64,000 nt of DNA from Odontesthes bonariensis (Eukaryota > Chordata > Actinopteri > Atheriniformes > Atherinopsidae), in the NCBI RefSeq assembly GCF_027942865.1, contig NC_134510.1, positions 37,503,663-37,567,662 on the forward strand, written 5' to 3'. Below, piece after piece: positions 33,510 through 45,500 of the stretch (its first letter is position 1; every line of letters starts with the position of its first letter). The position numbers and the translations under genes are program-made. Below the pieces are notes generated by a model. That model worked only from the letters and a program-made list of their open reading frames with translations, made no database searches and was not told the origin of the DNA.

Positions 33510-36500
33510 CTAATTGGGCCTCATCAGGACCTTATCGTTCTCACAGATGAATTTGCTCATAAATCCAGGGTGTGCTTTTACCCAGCTCTCTGTGAGATTC
33601 CTCTGAGGCATCATCAGGGCAACTGAACCCAAAACCAAACCAGAGTCTTTCATCCAGTACCTTCAAAAAGCAAAGCGTGAGCGTCAGATCACCCTGGAAC
33701 AATCATACTAATTAAAGAGCAGCTAATTACACTGCGGAAGTAAAGCGTGACAAATGAAGATAATGATGAGCAGCTGACACATGATCCCGACTCAGACAGA
33801 TGTTCCCAATCTGCTGTTTCAACCTTTGCCAGTCTTTGCGCGTTTTGTTATTTTTGTTCATGTTATTTTTTAAGCTTTAAGCTAAAAATAAAGAAGTAAA
33901 GATTTGAAAACATTTGACATGTAAGGTTTTTTACAGTTCTGGTTTAAACTGGCTCATATTCAAGCTCGAAGCAGGTTTCTTGATGGCAGTTGAGTTTTCT
34001 TTATTAAAAATAAGTGATATGTAAATGACTGAGTAAGACATATTGTAGACTCGCTGGGCTGAGAACATTCAATTACTGCCTGGGAAATAAAAGGCTTTTC
34101 TTACCCGAGTGTGTCGTTGCGTCCATCAACCCAGAACCAGCTGTCGTCTCGCTCATTCAACCCGATCCAGTATCCATGAAATATGTCATAGTAAAACTCG
34201 ATGTGCTCACTGATGAATTCCTGGAAGTCAGAAAGTTGCAGATGATCAGAAATTCTGTCGCGTTTTTTTTTTTAAATGCTTTTTGTTAATGTGGTAACTT
34301 TGATGTTCCAGCCAACCTGTTCCTGGAGATTATCGATAACAACCAGATCCGCTTCAGTTCGTTTGCAGTGTTCTCGGCTTTTGTTCCACGTCTTCCAATT
34401 TAAGGCTTCGTTATAGAACAGGTAGCACTTTTTCTGGTGCAGAATCCAGCCTTTTGGACACGGCTGACACTCTGTTTTCATGAAGGAAGCAGAGACGGAA
34501 CAAGTTTATGTTTGACAGAGCTGACAAGTAACAGAGTACAAATACTTAGATTTTTCAGGTACCTGTACTTTCCTTGAGTATTTATTTTTCTGATGACTTT
34601 TTACTCCCTACATTTATACACAAAAATATGTACTTTCTACTCCTTACATTGTGAAAACAGGCTCGTTACTTTTGCTTTAAAAATAATCTCCACAGATGAC
34701 AATACAACGTAAAAGAACTAGAGAGACGGGTGGTCCGTGGCGTAGTGGGCTGAGCAGGCGCCCCATGTACAGAGGCTACAGTCCTCGCTGCAGCTGGCCC
34801 CGGTTCAAGTCCCGCATCGGACGGCCTTTTGCTGCATGTTGTTCCCCCTCTCTCTGCCCCCTGCTTCCTGTCTCTCTGAACTGTCCTATCCATTAAAGGC
34901 ACAAAAGCCCCCCCCCAAAAAAAAGAACTAGAGAGGGAAAGATGGAGAAGAAGAGTGGGACAGGTAACCGCAGGATGAAATTTATTTGGAGCACATTTCA
35001 TGTACAAAACAGTTCAAAGTGCTTCATATAAAATAAAAGCATTGCAGCAGGGAGTGGAAGAAGCATTAAAATACATAAAATAATATAAAGAGAAATAAAT
35101 AAAATCATTTAAATGAATTTAAAAACAAGCAACAGTCCAGATAAGTTCAAAGATATCGTGCAGATTTCATGCATAGACACATGAGAACAGAAATGTCTTT
35201 AACCTGGATTTAAAAATGTCTCCATCTGGTGAAAGTTTAATCTCCACTGGCAGTTTGTTCCACTTGTTTGCAGCATAACAGCTAAATGCTGCTTCTCCAT
35301 GTTTAGTCTGGACTCTGGACTGGACCAGCTGACCTGAGTCCTTGGATCTAAGAGCTCTGCTGGGTTTATATTCTCTGAACAGATCACAGATGTAAACCAT
35401 CAGCAGGCTTTTAAAATCTATTCTGTGACTGACTGGAAGCCAGAGTAAAGATTTTAAAGCTGCTGTGATGTGTTCAGATCTCTTAGTCCGGGTTAAAACT
35501 CCAGCAGCAGCGTTCTGGTAGAGAGAGAACTGAGAACTTGTGCTGTAGCAGCAACAGCAAGGAAGCGAAGCGGGGAGGGTTGCCGACGGCGACGCTTCAG
35601 AAGATTCAGAGACGCGAGACATTCCCCATCCATAGCCCTATTTAAAGAAAACCGAAAAACCACGAGCTGCTGGCGACCCGACTACAGACCAAATAACATT
35701 GGTCTATTGTTATTAAGAGTTTAAACATCCAATATGGCTTCCTGGGGTCCGTTTCACAAAGCAGGTTCAACCAACTCTGAGTCTATTCCTGATCTCTGAG
35801 TTGATCTACTCTGAGATAGAAAACTCTGAGTTTTCGGTTCCAGAAACGCTGATTTGAGTGAGGTTAATCAACTCTGAGTAAGTTCACCTTGAGTTTAGCG
35901 CGTGCACCACAACTTTAAAAAGCCAGCATCAATGGAGCCCCGATTCGACGAGTCACCTTGGCAACGGGGAAGAGGAGGGGCTACGTTTTTCACCAACCTC
36001 GAATTGGAAATCTTAATGCGCTCATACGGCGAGTTTCAATACGTTTTTAGAAATAAGTGCAACACCGCTGCAGCAGCAAAAGTGTAAGTTTAAATGTAGT
36101 CCTTTGCAATCCCAATAAAATTACAGGGAAACTGCTTGAATGGTAACCCATTCATTTATTTAATTTAGGTGCAATCCCGCGGGGGAGAAGCGCTCTTGGC
36201 AGCAGTTTAAGATGAAATATAAAAACATTGTTCAAACAGGTGAGACCTCGGCATGGAGGTACCTCATTTTGATCATGTTTTACACTGTAAAGTAAATATT
36301 AAGTGGCTATTTGACTGTGCAGTTATTTTATTCCCAACATAATGCTGTTTTCACACACATAAACTATGTCTTCTCATCTATATCATCCATCCATCCATTA
36401 TCTATACACCGCTGAATCTGTCAGTCGGGTCGCGGGGGGGCTGGAGCCTATCCCAGCGGTCAATAGGGCTCGGGCACGTGACGTCACTACGTGAGCGGCG

Positions 36501-39500
36501 GCCATACTGGAGGCTCAGAACTGTTTTGTTTACATTGTTTTCCACTGCGCGCAGACGTACTCCCGCCTGGTCTCGGAACTTTCTTCGTTGGTTTATCTAT
36601 TTTACTTATTGTCTTTGCCACTATGGTCGCACGTTGCTCTGTCGTGGGGTGCAATAGCGTAAGCCGTGACAGGAATGGGGGGGAAATCGTAAATGGTTTA
36701 TCTTTTTACCGGTTTCCTGCTTGGAGGCACACCCACGGAGACCAAGTGTCCGAGATAACAAAGCGTCGTCGACTAGCATGGATCGCTGCTGTAAGACAAC
36801 CAAGCATAACTTTCCACTCAATCCCGGTGTCGATGAGAGTGTGTTCTCTGCATTTTCATTCTGGTAAGTTACAGACTTTTGTGTGCTGAGGTAAAGATCC
36901 CCGCCTTCACAAGAGGACACTGTCAGTTGGAAGCAAGGGATGTCTCAATGGGTTAAAAGCGGAGGACAAATTTCGTGTGTATGCATGTATACATGACAAT
37001 AAATCTTAATCTTAATTTAATGTGGAAAATACAAGGAAAATTGCCCATCTCCAAATTCACATGGAAAGGGCGATTGGAACTGTCAGAAACAATACACCTT
37101 TTTGTCAGCAAAAGTACCTATCAACATAGTTTTGCCATGCGAAGGTGAAGACAAAACATTCTTTGACAAGATTGTGTCTGTATGTTGTACTCTGACCACC
37201 ATGAGCAGGAGTGTTGTGCAAAGTTGAAGTCGTCTGAAATAAATATGCTTTGAGATACAGCCAAGTGTGTGTGTTTCATTATTTATTTACAAGTAGAGTA
37301 ACATGACAAAAGTGTAAAGTGTCATTAGAATTGAAACTGTTGCAAAGTATAAGCACTGACACCACATACTATATACGCAATTATGTCCGAAAGGGTGAAT
37401 TTAGGCAGTAAATCTTCGTCGACAATCCATTCCTTCCTCGGTATTTCATAAGGGTCCAGTCCGTTTATAACGCCAATCTTCTGTATGTACCGATCTCTGG
37501 CTTCCTTCTGTAATGTATCCCGGTATATCCCACATCCTTTCTTCCATTTTAACATGCTTTTCTCTCGCTTTTCTCTCACTGTTTGGTCCTTGATCTCCGT
37601 CTTGCCTCAGGGTTTGTTTACGAGATTGTGCCTCCAATATGGCGACCATATCCCAGAATGCAACGCGTGTGCCCAAGCCCTATGGGGAAGAGGCGGGGTA
37701 CACCCTGGACAGGCCGCCAGTCCATCACAGGGCCACATAGAGACAAACGAGACAAACAACCATGCACACTCACACTCACTCAGAAGGACAATTTAGAGTC
37801 ATCATCTATATCATGTTCTGTTAAATACTTATGCCTATTTAAACTAACACAGACTTCTACTGAGCCAACAGAAAGAAGGCAGATGCCCATAAAACGGGTG
37901 GTGGCCACCACCTCTAACGGGAGGGCAGTGGCTGAGGGAATCCCCGGAGGGAATCCACCCCCAAGACACGAGTGCCTTTATAAAATATAATAGGCCTATA
38001 TATCTTTTTTAAGCCTATTCATACAAATATTTATTTGTCTTTTATGTCTTTTTTTTTCTTTTGTCCCAACACATTCTGATGGTGCCGCTCAAAAAGATAA
38101 TTGTCTGTAATGCAAAAATCTATGCGCGGTCTGATAACCATCTCCGACGAATATTTATTTCTCTGCGCATTAATGCTGCACCTTCATCCACGGGATCGTT
38201 GTCAAAAGGACATGTTGGTGAAAAAAGTCGCCTCCTACTGTGCCTAATGGACTTCTAGAAGTAGAAGAACTCGCTCTGCTAAATGAATGAATGAGGAAAT
38301 CAAATGGCGTGTGTGGCTGAAAGAGGGCGGAGACAGAAAGAAACTCGAGGTTTCTTGAATAAAACCTGGTCCTGACCAGGTTAGGTTCAGAGAGTCTGTT
38401 ACTACGGTAACTGACCGTGAGGTTAAGTTACCTCTCTTTGTGAAACAGGCTAGAGTTACCCCTCTTTCTCGGGGTTGAGTTACCTCCCTTTGTGAAACGG
38501 AAAACTCAGAGTTTCCCTCATTTCAGGGTTAACAAACTCAGAGTTTTCACTAAACCTGCTACGTGAAACGGACCTCTGGTCATAAGTATTACTGATTACA
38601 GTTTGGTTGTGCTGCAGTGGAAAGAGAAAACAAGTATTAATGAGTATACAAGTATAAACTAGTATTCAGAGTACCAAAGCTGTTATCCAGATGCAGTACC
38701 TCTGGTCAGTTCAATCTTGATTATTTTGTCTGAACTGTTTTCGTTTTAACAAAATTATCAAAGGATGTGTTTCATTAACGGCTAAAATAAATTACCTTTC
38801 AGAGCCTTTACTTTCTTACTTTTACTTGAGTGAAGGAGTTGAATCGGTGCTTCTACTTTTACCAGAGTATTTTCTTTGCACATGTATCTGTACTTCTACT
38901 TAAGTACAGAATATGAGTTCTTTTGCCACCTCTGATGTTTGACTTTTTCTTTTTAATTTCCTGTGAGATTAATGAAGCGAGACATTTGACCCGTACAGTA
39001 CACACAGCGAAGTGGCTTTGATGTAATTTCACTTTGCACAAGCGATTCTACAGAGATGTGAAAGTGATCCATCAGTTTGAAGTGTTATTCATCAGCAGTT
39101 AGTTTTAGTTAAATAGATAATGACACTGTTATGTGTTGTATTTGCCCCATTGTAAGACCTCTGGAGAACCACATGATTGTCTTACTTTGTCCTGACACAT
39201 AAAACACCTGAATCTGTTGAGCCATGTATTTATTTTGCCCGTTTAGATGCCCGTTGCTTTCTGAAGTCTTTAGTGGAGATATATGATGCTCACTATGTGT
39301 CTGTGCACCTTTTTTTGTGCAAAAATTTAAAAAAATAAAGCAACATTGTGCAGAAATGTAAGTAAACACAATTGAACATAGAAAGCGTTTCAGATGTTGG
39401 AAGTGAGACACTCTGCTATTTCATGGATAATGTTAGCTCATCTGGAAAAGGCCACAGGACACTGTGCAGAATCCCCTCTTCTTTTAACAACATCTGGGAA

Positions 39501-42500
39501 CATCTGGAACTGAGGAGACCAGCTGCTGGACCTTTGAGATTCCAGCTGCTCAGCAGTCCTGGTTCTTCTTTGTTGTATTTGAAATGTTTTCAGGTCAGAC
39601 CAGCACCCAGACTCTTCTACCACGAAGCAGGATGTGGTTTAACTTCATCCTGCTGAAATGTGCAAGGCCTTCCCTGAAGAAGGGAGCAGATGTTGCTCTG
39701 AATCCCTTCTTCTACCTTTCAGCATCGATGGAGCCTCTCCAGATTTGCAAGTTTCCAGTTCCATAGGCAACTAATGCCCCCCCAGTGTATTCTGATTTAT
39801 TTACACAGTATCCCAGCTTTCTTTTGATTCGGGTTATATTAGGAACAATAAGTTTCTTGTCAGAAGAGTAGAAAAAAAAAGGCTGATACAGATGACATGC
39901 TTCACCAGGAGGAAAACTTAGTCATATTCAAATGGTCTATTAAGACCTATTATCACTGTATAAACCTTAATATTTCCTCTCAGATGAAAGTTTTTTATCC
40001 AAGTTAAATAATAGATTGTGAAATACTCCCATTAAATTTATAGACCACCGAACGGCTTTGTACTTAGTATAGTAAAGATTTGTTATCATTCATTATATCA
40101 ACCGTTCTGTTATTAGCTATATTTTTAAATGCCTCCTCTTAGAGGAAAGTTTATCCATGTTTGTTAGCTTTTGTTAGTTTACTCAAATTACCTGTTATAG
40201 TTATACCAATCCTACTGTTAGCTAAATTACCTGATTGATGTTCTGTATCTGTATTTCTGTGTTTGATTTTTTGATGTTTTTGTATTTCTGTACCTGTTGT
40301 TTCTGTGTTGTAAAGCACTTTGGATCGCCTTGCTGCTGAAAACTGCTATATGAATAAATTTCACTTCACTTTCACTTCACCAAAGATTGACTGAACTGTT
40401 GACCATCTCTTTTTGTAATGTTGGGAAATAATACCAGCAGTGGCAAAAGCTCAAATTGTGAAGTCTCTGTCTCTCTCGCTTTCTTTGTATCCCTCTTACT
40501 CTGTTTTATTTTCACTTTTAATTTGAATTTGTGTTGTATTGAATGATTAGTAACCCTTGTGTTGTATTTCTAGTTGTAGTGTTGTAGTGATTATTTTTAT
40601 TATGCTTTTGCTTCTGTACAGCACTTTGGTCGACTGAGGTTGTTTTAAATGTGCTCTATAAATAAACTATGACTACGACTAAGTGATCAGTGTCCAGTAC
40701 TCTTTGGAACACTGGTTGTGTTCGAAACCGCCTACTACTCCTACTACTCCTACTAACTTTAACTTTTTTTAAGTTCCCGGATGCATACTAGATTCTCTGA
40801 AATGTTGGGCATGCATTAGGGATGTAACGGTTACCGTTATGACGGTAAACCACGATAAAAAGTGTTGACGATAATAATTACCGCGTTCATTTCAAATATC
40901 ATTAATATCACGGTTAATAACACGGTATGAAAACCGTGAGTTTAATCCTTCCCAGCCTAATCCGAGTTCTTAATTTGTCGCGCATGCTCACTGCGCAGCC
41001 TACAACGTGCATTTATCAGCCCTCTAAGAGGACTAAATCCAAAGTATGGGCATATTTTGGTTTTTATAAGAATGCCGGGGGACAGTTGATAGAAGATGGT
41101 TATCCTGTCTGCAGAGCATGCAGGAAAAAAGTTTCCGCTAAAGGTGGCAATACGTCAAATCTCCTTGCTCATCTCCGTGATCATCATCCACAACTGTATA
41201 GCCAATGCAAGGTAAGTTAATCGATGAGTATGCAGTATGGAAGTATGTAGTAGGCGGTTTCGAACACAGCCTATGACTATGACTAAGTGATCAGTGTCCA
41301 GTACTCACTTTTATCCGGGCAGAAGTCCTTCACTGGAAAGTTGTCGAACTTCAGGATGACTCCCAGCGTCCAGTTGAGGTCGTCTCTGTCTCTGCTCAGC
41401 TCCTCAGTCTGATTCTTCAGGACTCTTATCTTTGCCATCAGCTCGCTGAGGTCTGCATCCTGTTTGTACATTACCACACTGACTATGAAGAAGAGAAGAC
41501 ATCCGTCAGCCGTTAATGTTTCCATCTCTTTCTCACTACATAGTGCTCATTTTAGAAGCAGTGCAGGCTAAAAGACAGTGTGTGTGTTTGAAATAACGGA
41601 AATAAAAATGGCTTGTTGCTAACAGTTAAAACTATGGACCTATATTTTGCTTACTAAGCAACCCTTCTGAGCTTTTACCGCTAGTTAGGTTAGTGGTTAA
41701 AAGAGCTCTTTGTGGATTTATGTTAAACAGAATCTCTGCCCCTGGCTTCCTGTGACCCTCTTCCATTGGTCGGCCCGTATGAGGCGGGGTCAAAGGTGAC
41801 GCCAATCAACAGGTTGCTTGTTCAAATAGCATCATATGTGAGTGAGTGGCCTTGACAAGAGGACATAGTGGTGCATTTGTAGTTCTATGAGCATTTGCAC
41901 ATCTTTACATCAAAATGCACTTGATGACAGTCAGTTATTGAAGTATTGAGTATATTTACTGTATATTACTGTCATTTTTCTGTATTTTACCAGATTATGG
42001 TGATCATGGGGCCCTTGAATACTGTTGCGCAGGGTAAAGCAAAGTGTTAATCTGGCCCTGCCTCCAACGGTGTATGAATGTGTATGAATAAGTAAAATGT
42101 AAATGTACTTTATTTCTACAGCCCTTTACAGACAATCCTTACGGTGTACCAAAGTGCTTTTCAGCAGGTAATAAATAAAGAGAAGAACAAGTAAAAACAA
42201 ATAAAAACAATAAAAGAACAGTGAAAGCAATAAAATACAACAAAATCCAATAAGATAAAATAAGATAAAAGTGTCATCAGTGTTGTATAGTAACGAAGTA
42301 AAAATACTTCACTACTGTACTTAAGTATATTTTGGAATACTTTGTACTTTCCTCGAGTTTAAAATTTTTTGACAACTTTCACTTTTACTTCACTATATTT
42401 CCGAACTTAATCATACATGTATAAAGTACTAGCGATTCAGACTTGAGTAGAAGTAGAAGTGCTCTTTAAGCACCGTACTTAAGTGGAAGTACTAAAGTAT

Positions 42501-45500
42501 TAAACATGTTTTGTACTTAAGTATTCCAAGTAGTTTATTTTTAAAATTACTACTCAAGTACTGAAAGTAAAAGTATTGTGTAGTGTATTTATTAAAGAAA
42601 TCAGTCGAAAGTTTGAAAATCAAATTGTTTATATTGTTTAAAATGTTTGGCTGTAACAGCAGTACAGCGGAATGTACAAGAGAACGTTAAAACATTGAGC
42701 TTAACTCTTTTGAACAAAAGAATATGTATTGGCAAGCATGTCCCTTCCCCCTTTAAAGCATCTCCCATCACTTCACACTAGAGTGACTGTGGGGTTTGGA
42801 GTGATTCCTAACATGTTTATAATAACGACTAACGATGCAGCACGTGAAAAATGTATCGAAGTAAAAGTACGAAACTCATTGAAAATATGTACTGAAGTAA
42901 AAGTGGAAGTAGGAGAAAAAAATAATACTCCAGTAGAGTACAGATACAGCATTTTAGTACTTAAGTAGAGTAGTGAAGTAGTTCTACTTCGTTACTATAC
43001 ATCTCTGAACTTAATTGCATACTTTTACTCCAATACATTTTCATTGTTTGGTGTAGTTACTCGTTACAAAAAAAGAGAGAGAGAAAATAAAAGCAACAGT
43101 GTTTTGACCCCATGCATGTTATGCCTGCCCACAGACGTGGAAATTCTATCTTACAGAAACTCTCCTTTTTAGGTTTTGAGGTAGTTTTACAAAAAAGGTC
43201 TTCCTCTTCAGATGCCAGATAAGCTGCAGTTCCCTCCCAGTTATTTTTATCTTTTGTATAATGAGCGGTTGTGTGTGCACCTCCTATAGCTTGTGAAGTA
43301 CAGTAATCGTAACAGCTTTTTTTCTTGGTGATGTTGGCCGCATTTTCTGTACCGAGTTATTTTATTTATTTTTTAGAAAGGTTTACAAAAGGGGTTTCAA
43401 ACTGGACTCCCTCTTCAGATACCAGATAAGCTTCAGTTTTTTCCTATTTTTTTCTTTAAATTTTGTTTATAATGATGGCAATAACAGTAGCAGCCTCTTT
43501 TGTTTAATTTTTTTCTTAATGGTGTAATGTACGCCTCATTTTCAGCACTGACCTTACTTGAAGAAGAAAAACTTAAAGGGGAACTCCGGGGCATTTGAAG
43601 CGCGTTTCCATTGCTAGAGGTTGTCAAATACTGATAGTAGGACACAGAGAGGTGCAAATCTGCGCTCCCTGTGTGGAGATCGCTCTGTCCGCACAGCATG
43701 TCATGCGAGGCTAATACGTGGTGGCTAAGGGGCAAGCGCTAACCCTTCCACGTAAAACAACAACTCGCACACTGCAGAAACGTCACACCACTTTATAACC
43801 CATCCGACAATAAAGTCACAAGCCTTACCATCAAAACCATATGCATGGTTCTCACATTACTGGCATGGGGACGTTACAAAACAACTTTATAAACAGCATG
43901 TAACTCACCGGCTGGTTGTAGGCTCGCGCATGTGAAAGCCCAAAAGAGTCGATGGACGATAATCCCATATACAAAACAATTATATTCTCTAGAAAAACTG
44001 CGTTCAAGCATTTAAAACATTACAACAATATTACTGGGCATGTATTTGCACTTGGTTGTGTGTAGATTTTAAGTGTATTTGACCTTCAAAGTTTACCAAA
44101 ATATAAAAAATGTTTACTTTTTACTTATACTTTTCATTACATTACTTAAGTACATCTATTTTTACAGTAATTCTCATACTTAAGTACAAGACGTTTCGGA
44201 TACTTTAAGACTTTAACTCAAGTAACATTTCAGTCAGTCACTTGGACTTTTACCAAAGTCATATTTTGGAGGGGTACCTATGCTTTTACTTGAGTGTGAG
44301 ATTTCAGTATTTTATACAACACTGAGTGTCATCATACTACTGGGTATTAAAAGCCATCCTAAATAAGTTATAAATAAATTAAATTAAAGTGCAGTCCATT
44401 TACCCCCACCTGTATTGTTTTTACAGGTAAAGATATTGTGTTGTAAACGCTGTTTTAGCTGCAACTCTCAGCTGATCCCCAATGTCAGCTTTCTGTTTGA
44501 ATTCATGCTTTTGGTGTGCGTTAATTACACACAACAGCAGGTTAACGACAACATATTTTTTTGGCAGAACCCTTCATTGAAAAGGCCTACAACGCTGGGT
44601 TAAATTAAATATATAGTCCCAGAATAAATGGCTTCATGAAGGAACTCACTGCGGATGATAACGGTGATGCTTGCCACCAGGAGGGCGCACGATATCCCCA
44701 AAACCAACAGCAACAGATGGTTGTGAGAGTGTGCAGCTGCTTTATTATCTGCGTGTAATAAGGAAACTCAGACATCATCAACATGAAAAGTTTACAGTTG
44801 CAATGCGTGTTTGCACTGAAAAACAGCCCAATAAGACCTGATGTAATATACGGGTACCGCGGCTGGGTCCTCATATCCCAAAGACTAAAGACAGATCTTT
44901 AATTATTCAAAACAGAGCTTTCATAGATCTCATCGTCGTAAAAAACGCCCAACAATCAGGAATACTTTACAATATGCTTCATGAAATATACCGTGAATAA
45001 GAGCTGAAACCAGGAACACTCTTGATAGGTAATGCACCTCGAACCTATTAACTTTACATTACATTACATTACATTACGGTCATTTTGCAGACGCTTTTAA
45101 CCAAAGCGACTTACAATAAGTGCGTTCAACATCGGTAGGCAAAAGAACTTCAGGTCACAAGAAATCATAAGTGCATTTCCTTCTAATACCAAACAGCTAA
45201 GAGCAAAACTAGTGCTAGAGTAAGTGCGATAACCAACCAGCCTCTCACCAACTGCACACCAGTCACAGCGGGGTGGGGATGCAAACCCTGGTTCGGGTAG
45301 GGGAAGAAATAAAAGAGGTAAGAAAAGCAGGACTGGGATGCAAACCCTGGTTCGGGTAGGGGAAGAAATAAAAGAGGTAAGAAAAGCAGGAATGGGATGC
45401 AAACTGATTTTTTCTTAACTAATAATACAGAAACTTCACATTTTTACTGCAAAAATAATAATAATAATAATTAATAAATAATTTAATAATAATTATAATA

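Larger units (their letters stand above)
36465..37681. mobile_element. THAP-domain DNA transposon with two convergent ORFs (ISL2EU-like)
   Basis: AT is duplicated at 36463-36464 and 37682-37683. The ends AGGGCTCGGGCACGTG and the complement of AGGGCTTGGGCACACG are inverted repeats. A plus-strand THAP exon (36623-36863) faces a minus-strand ORF (37325-37579). A 60-bp retroposon tail sits at about 36955-37018. AT duplication, a THAP transposase and an opposing second gene match what I know of ISL2EU-type elements. The DDE core is missing, so it is non-autonomous. Confidence 0.72.
36387..37801 (-). mobile_element. Retroposon with ATGG tail, split by a THAP transposon
   Basis: On the minus strand it runs from GTCCTTCTGAGTGAGTGTGA through CCAGGGTGTACCCCGCCTC, is interrupted, and resumes at GCTGGGATAGGCTCCAGCC to end in GATGG repeats. 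TCATCTATATCAT at 36374-36386 and 37802-37814 is a 13-bp target duplication. This is a very common fish retroposon, probably a SINE or LINE tail. Confidence 0.75.
35745..38575 (+). mobile_element. PIF/Harbinger-type element with Myb-like exons
   Basis: The ends GGGTCCGTTTCAC and GTGAAACGGACCT are inverted, with CTG on both sides (35742-35744, 38576-38578) as a 3-bp duplication. Subterminal blocks such as AACTCTGAG repeat many times at both ends. Exons for a Myb/SANT-like protein lie at 35932-36240. The Harbinger nuclease is absent. A retroposon (36387-37801) with an internal THAP transposon interrupts it. Confidence 0.82.
34516..38934. mobile_element. hAT-like element (TACTTAAGTA type) enclosing a nest of insertions
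   Basis: ATGTTTGA occurs at 34508-34515 and 38935-38942 as an 8-bp duplication. The ends CAGAGCTGACAAG and CTTTTGCCACCTCTG are imperfect inverted repeats. Subterminal stretches on both sides are rich in TACTT and AAGTA. Inside lie a SINE, an L2 fragment and a Harbinger element; without them only about 0.9 kb of its own sequence remains. It sits in the lectin A intron between the stalk and CRD1 exons. Confidence 0.85.

Noticed and set aside
34726-34920. tRNA gene (A and B box present)
   Set aside because: No cloverleaf can be formed, and body, A-tail and target duplication show a SINE.
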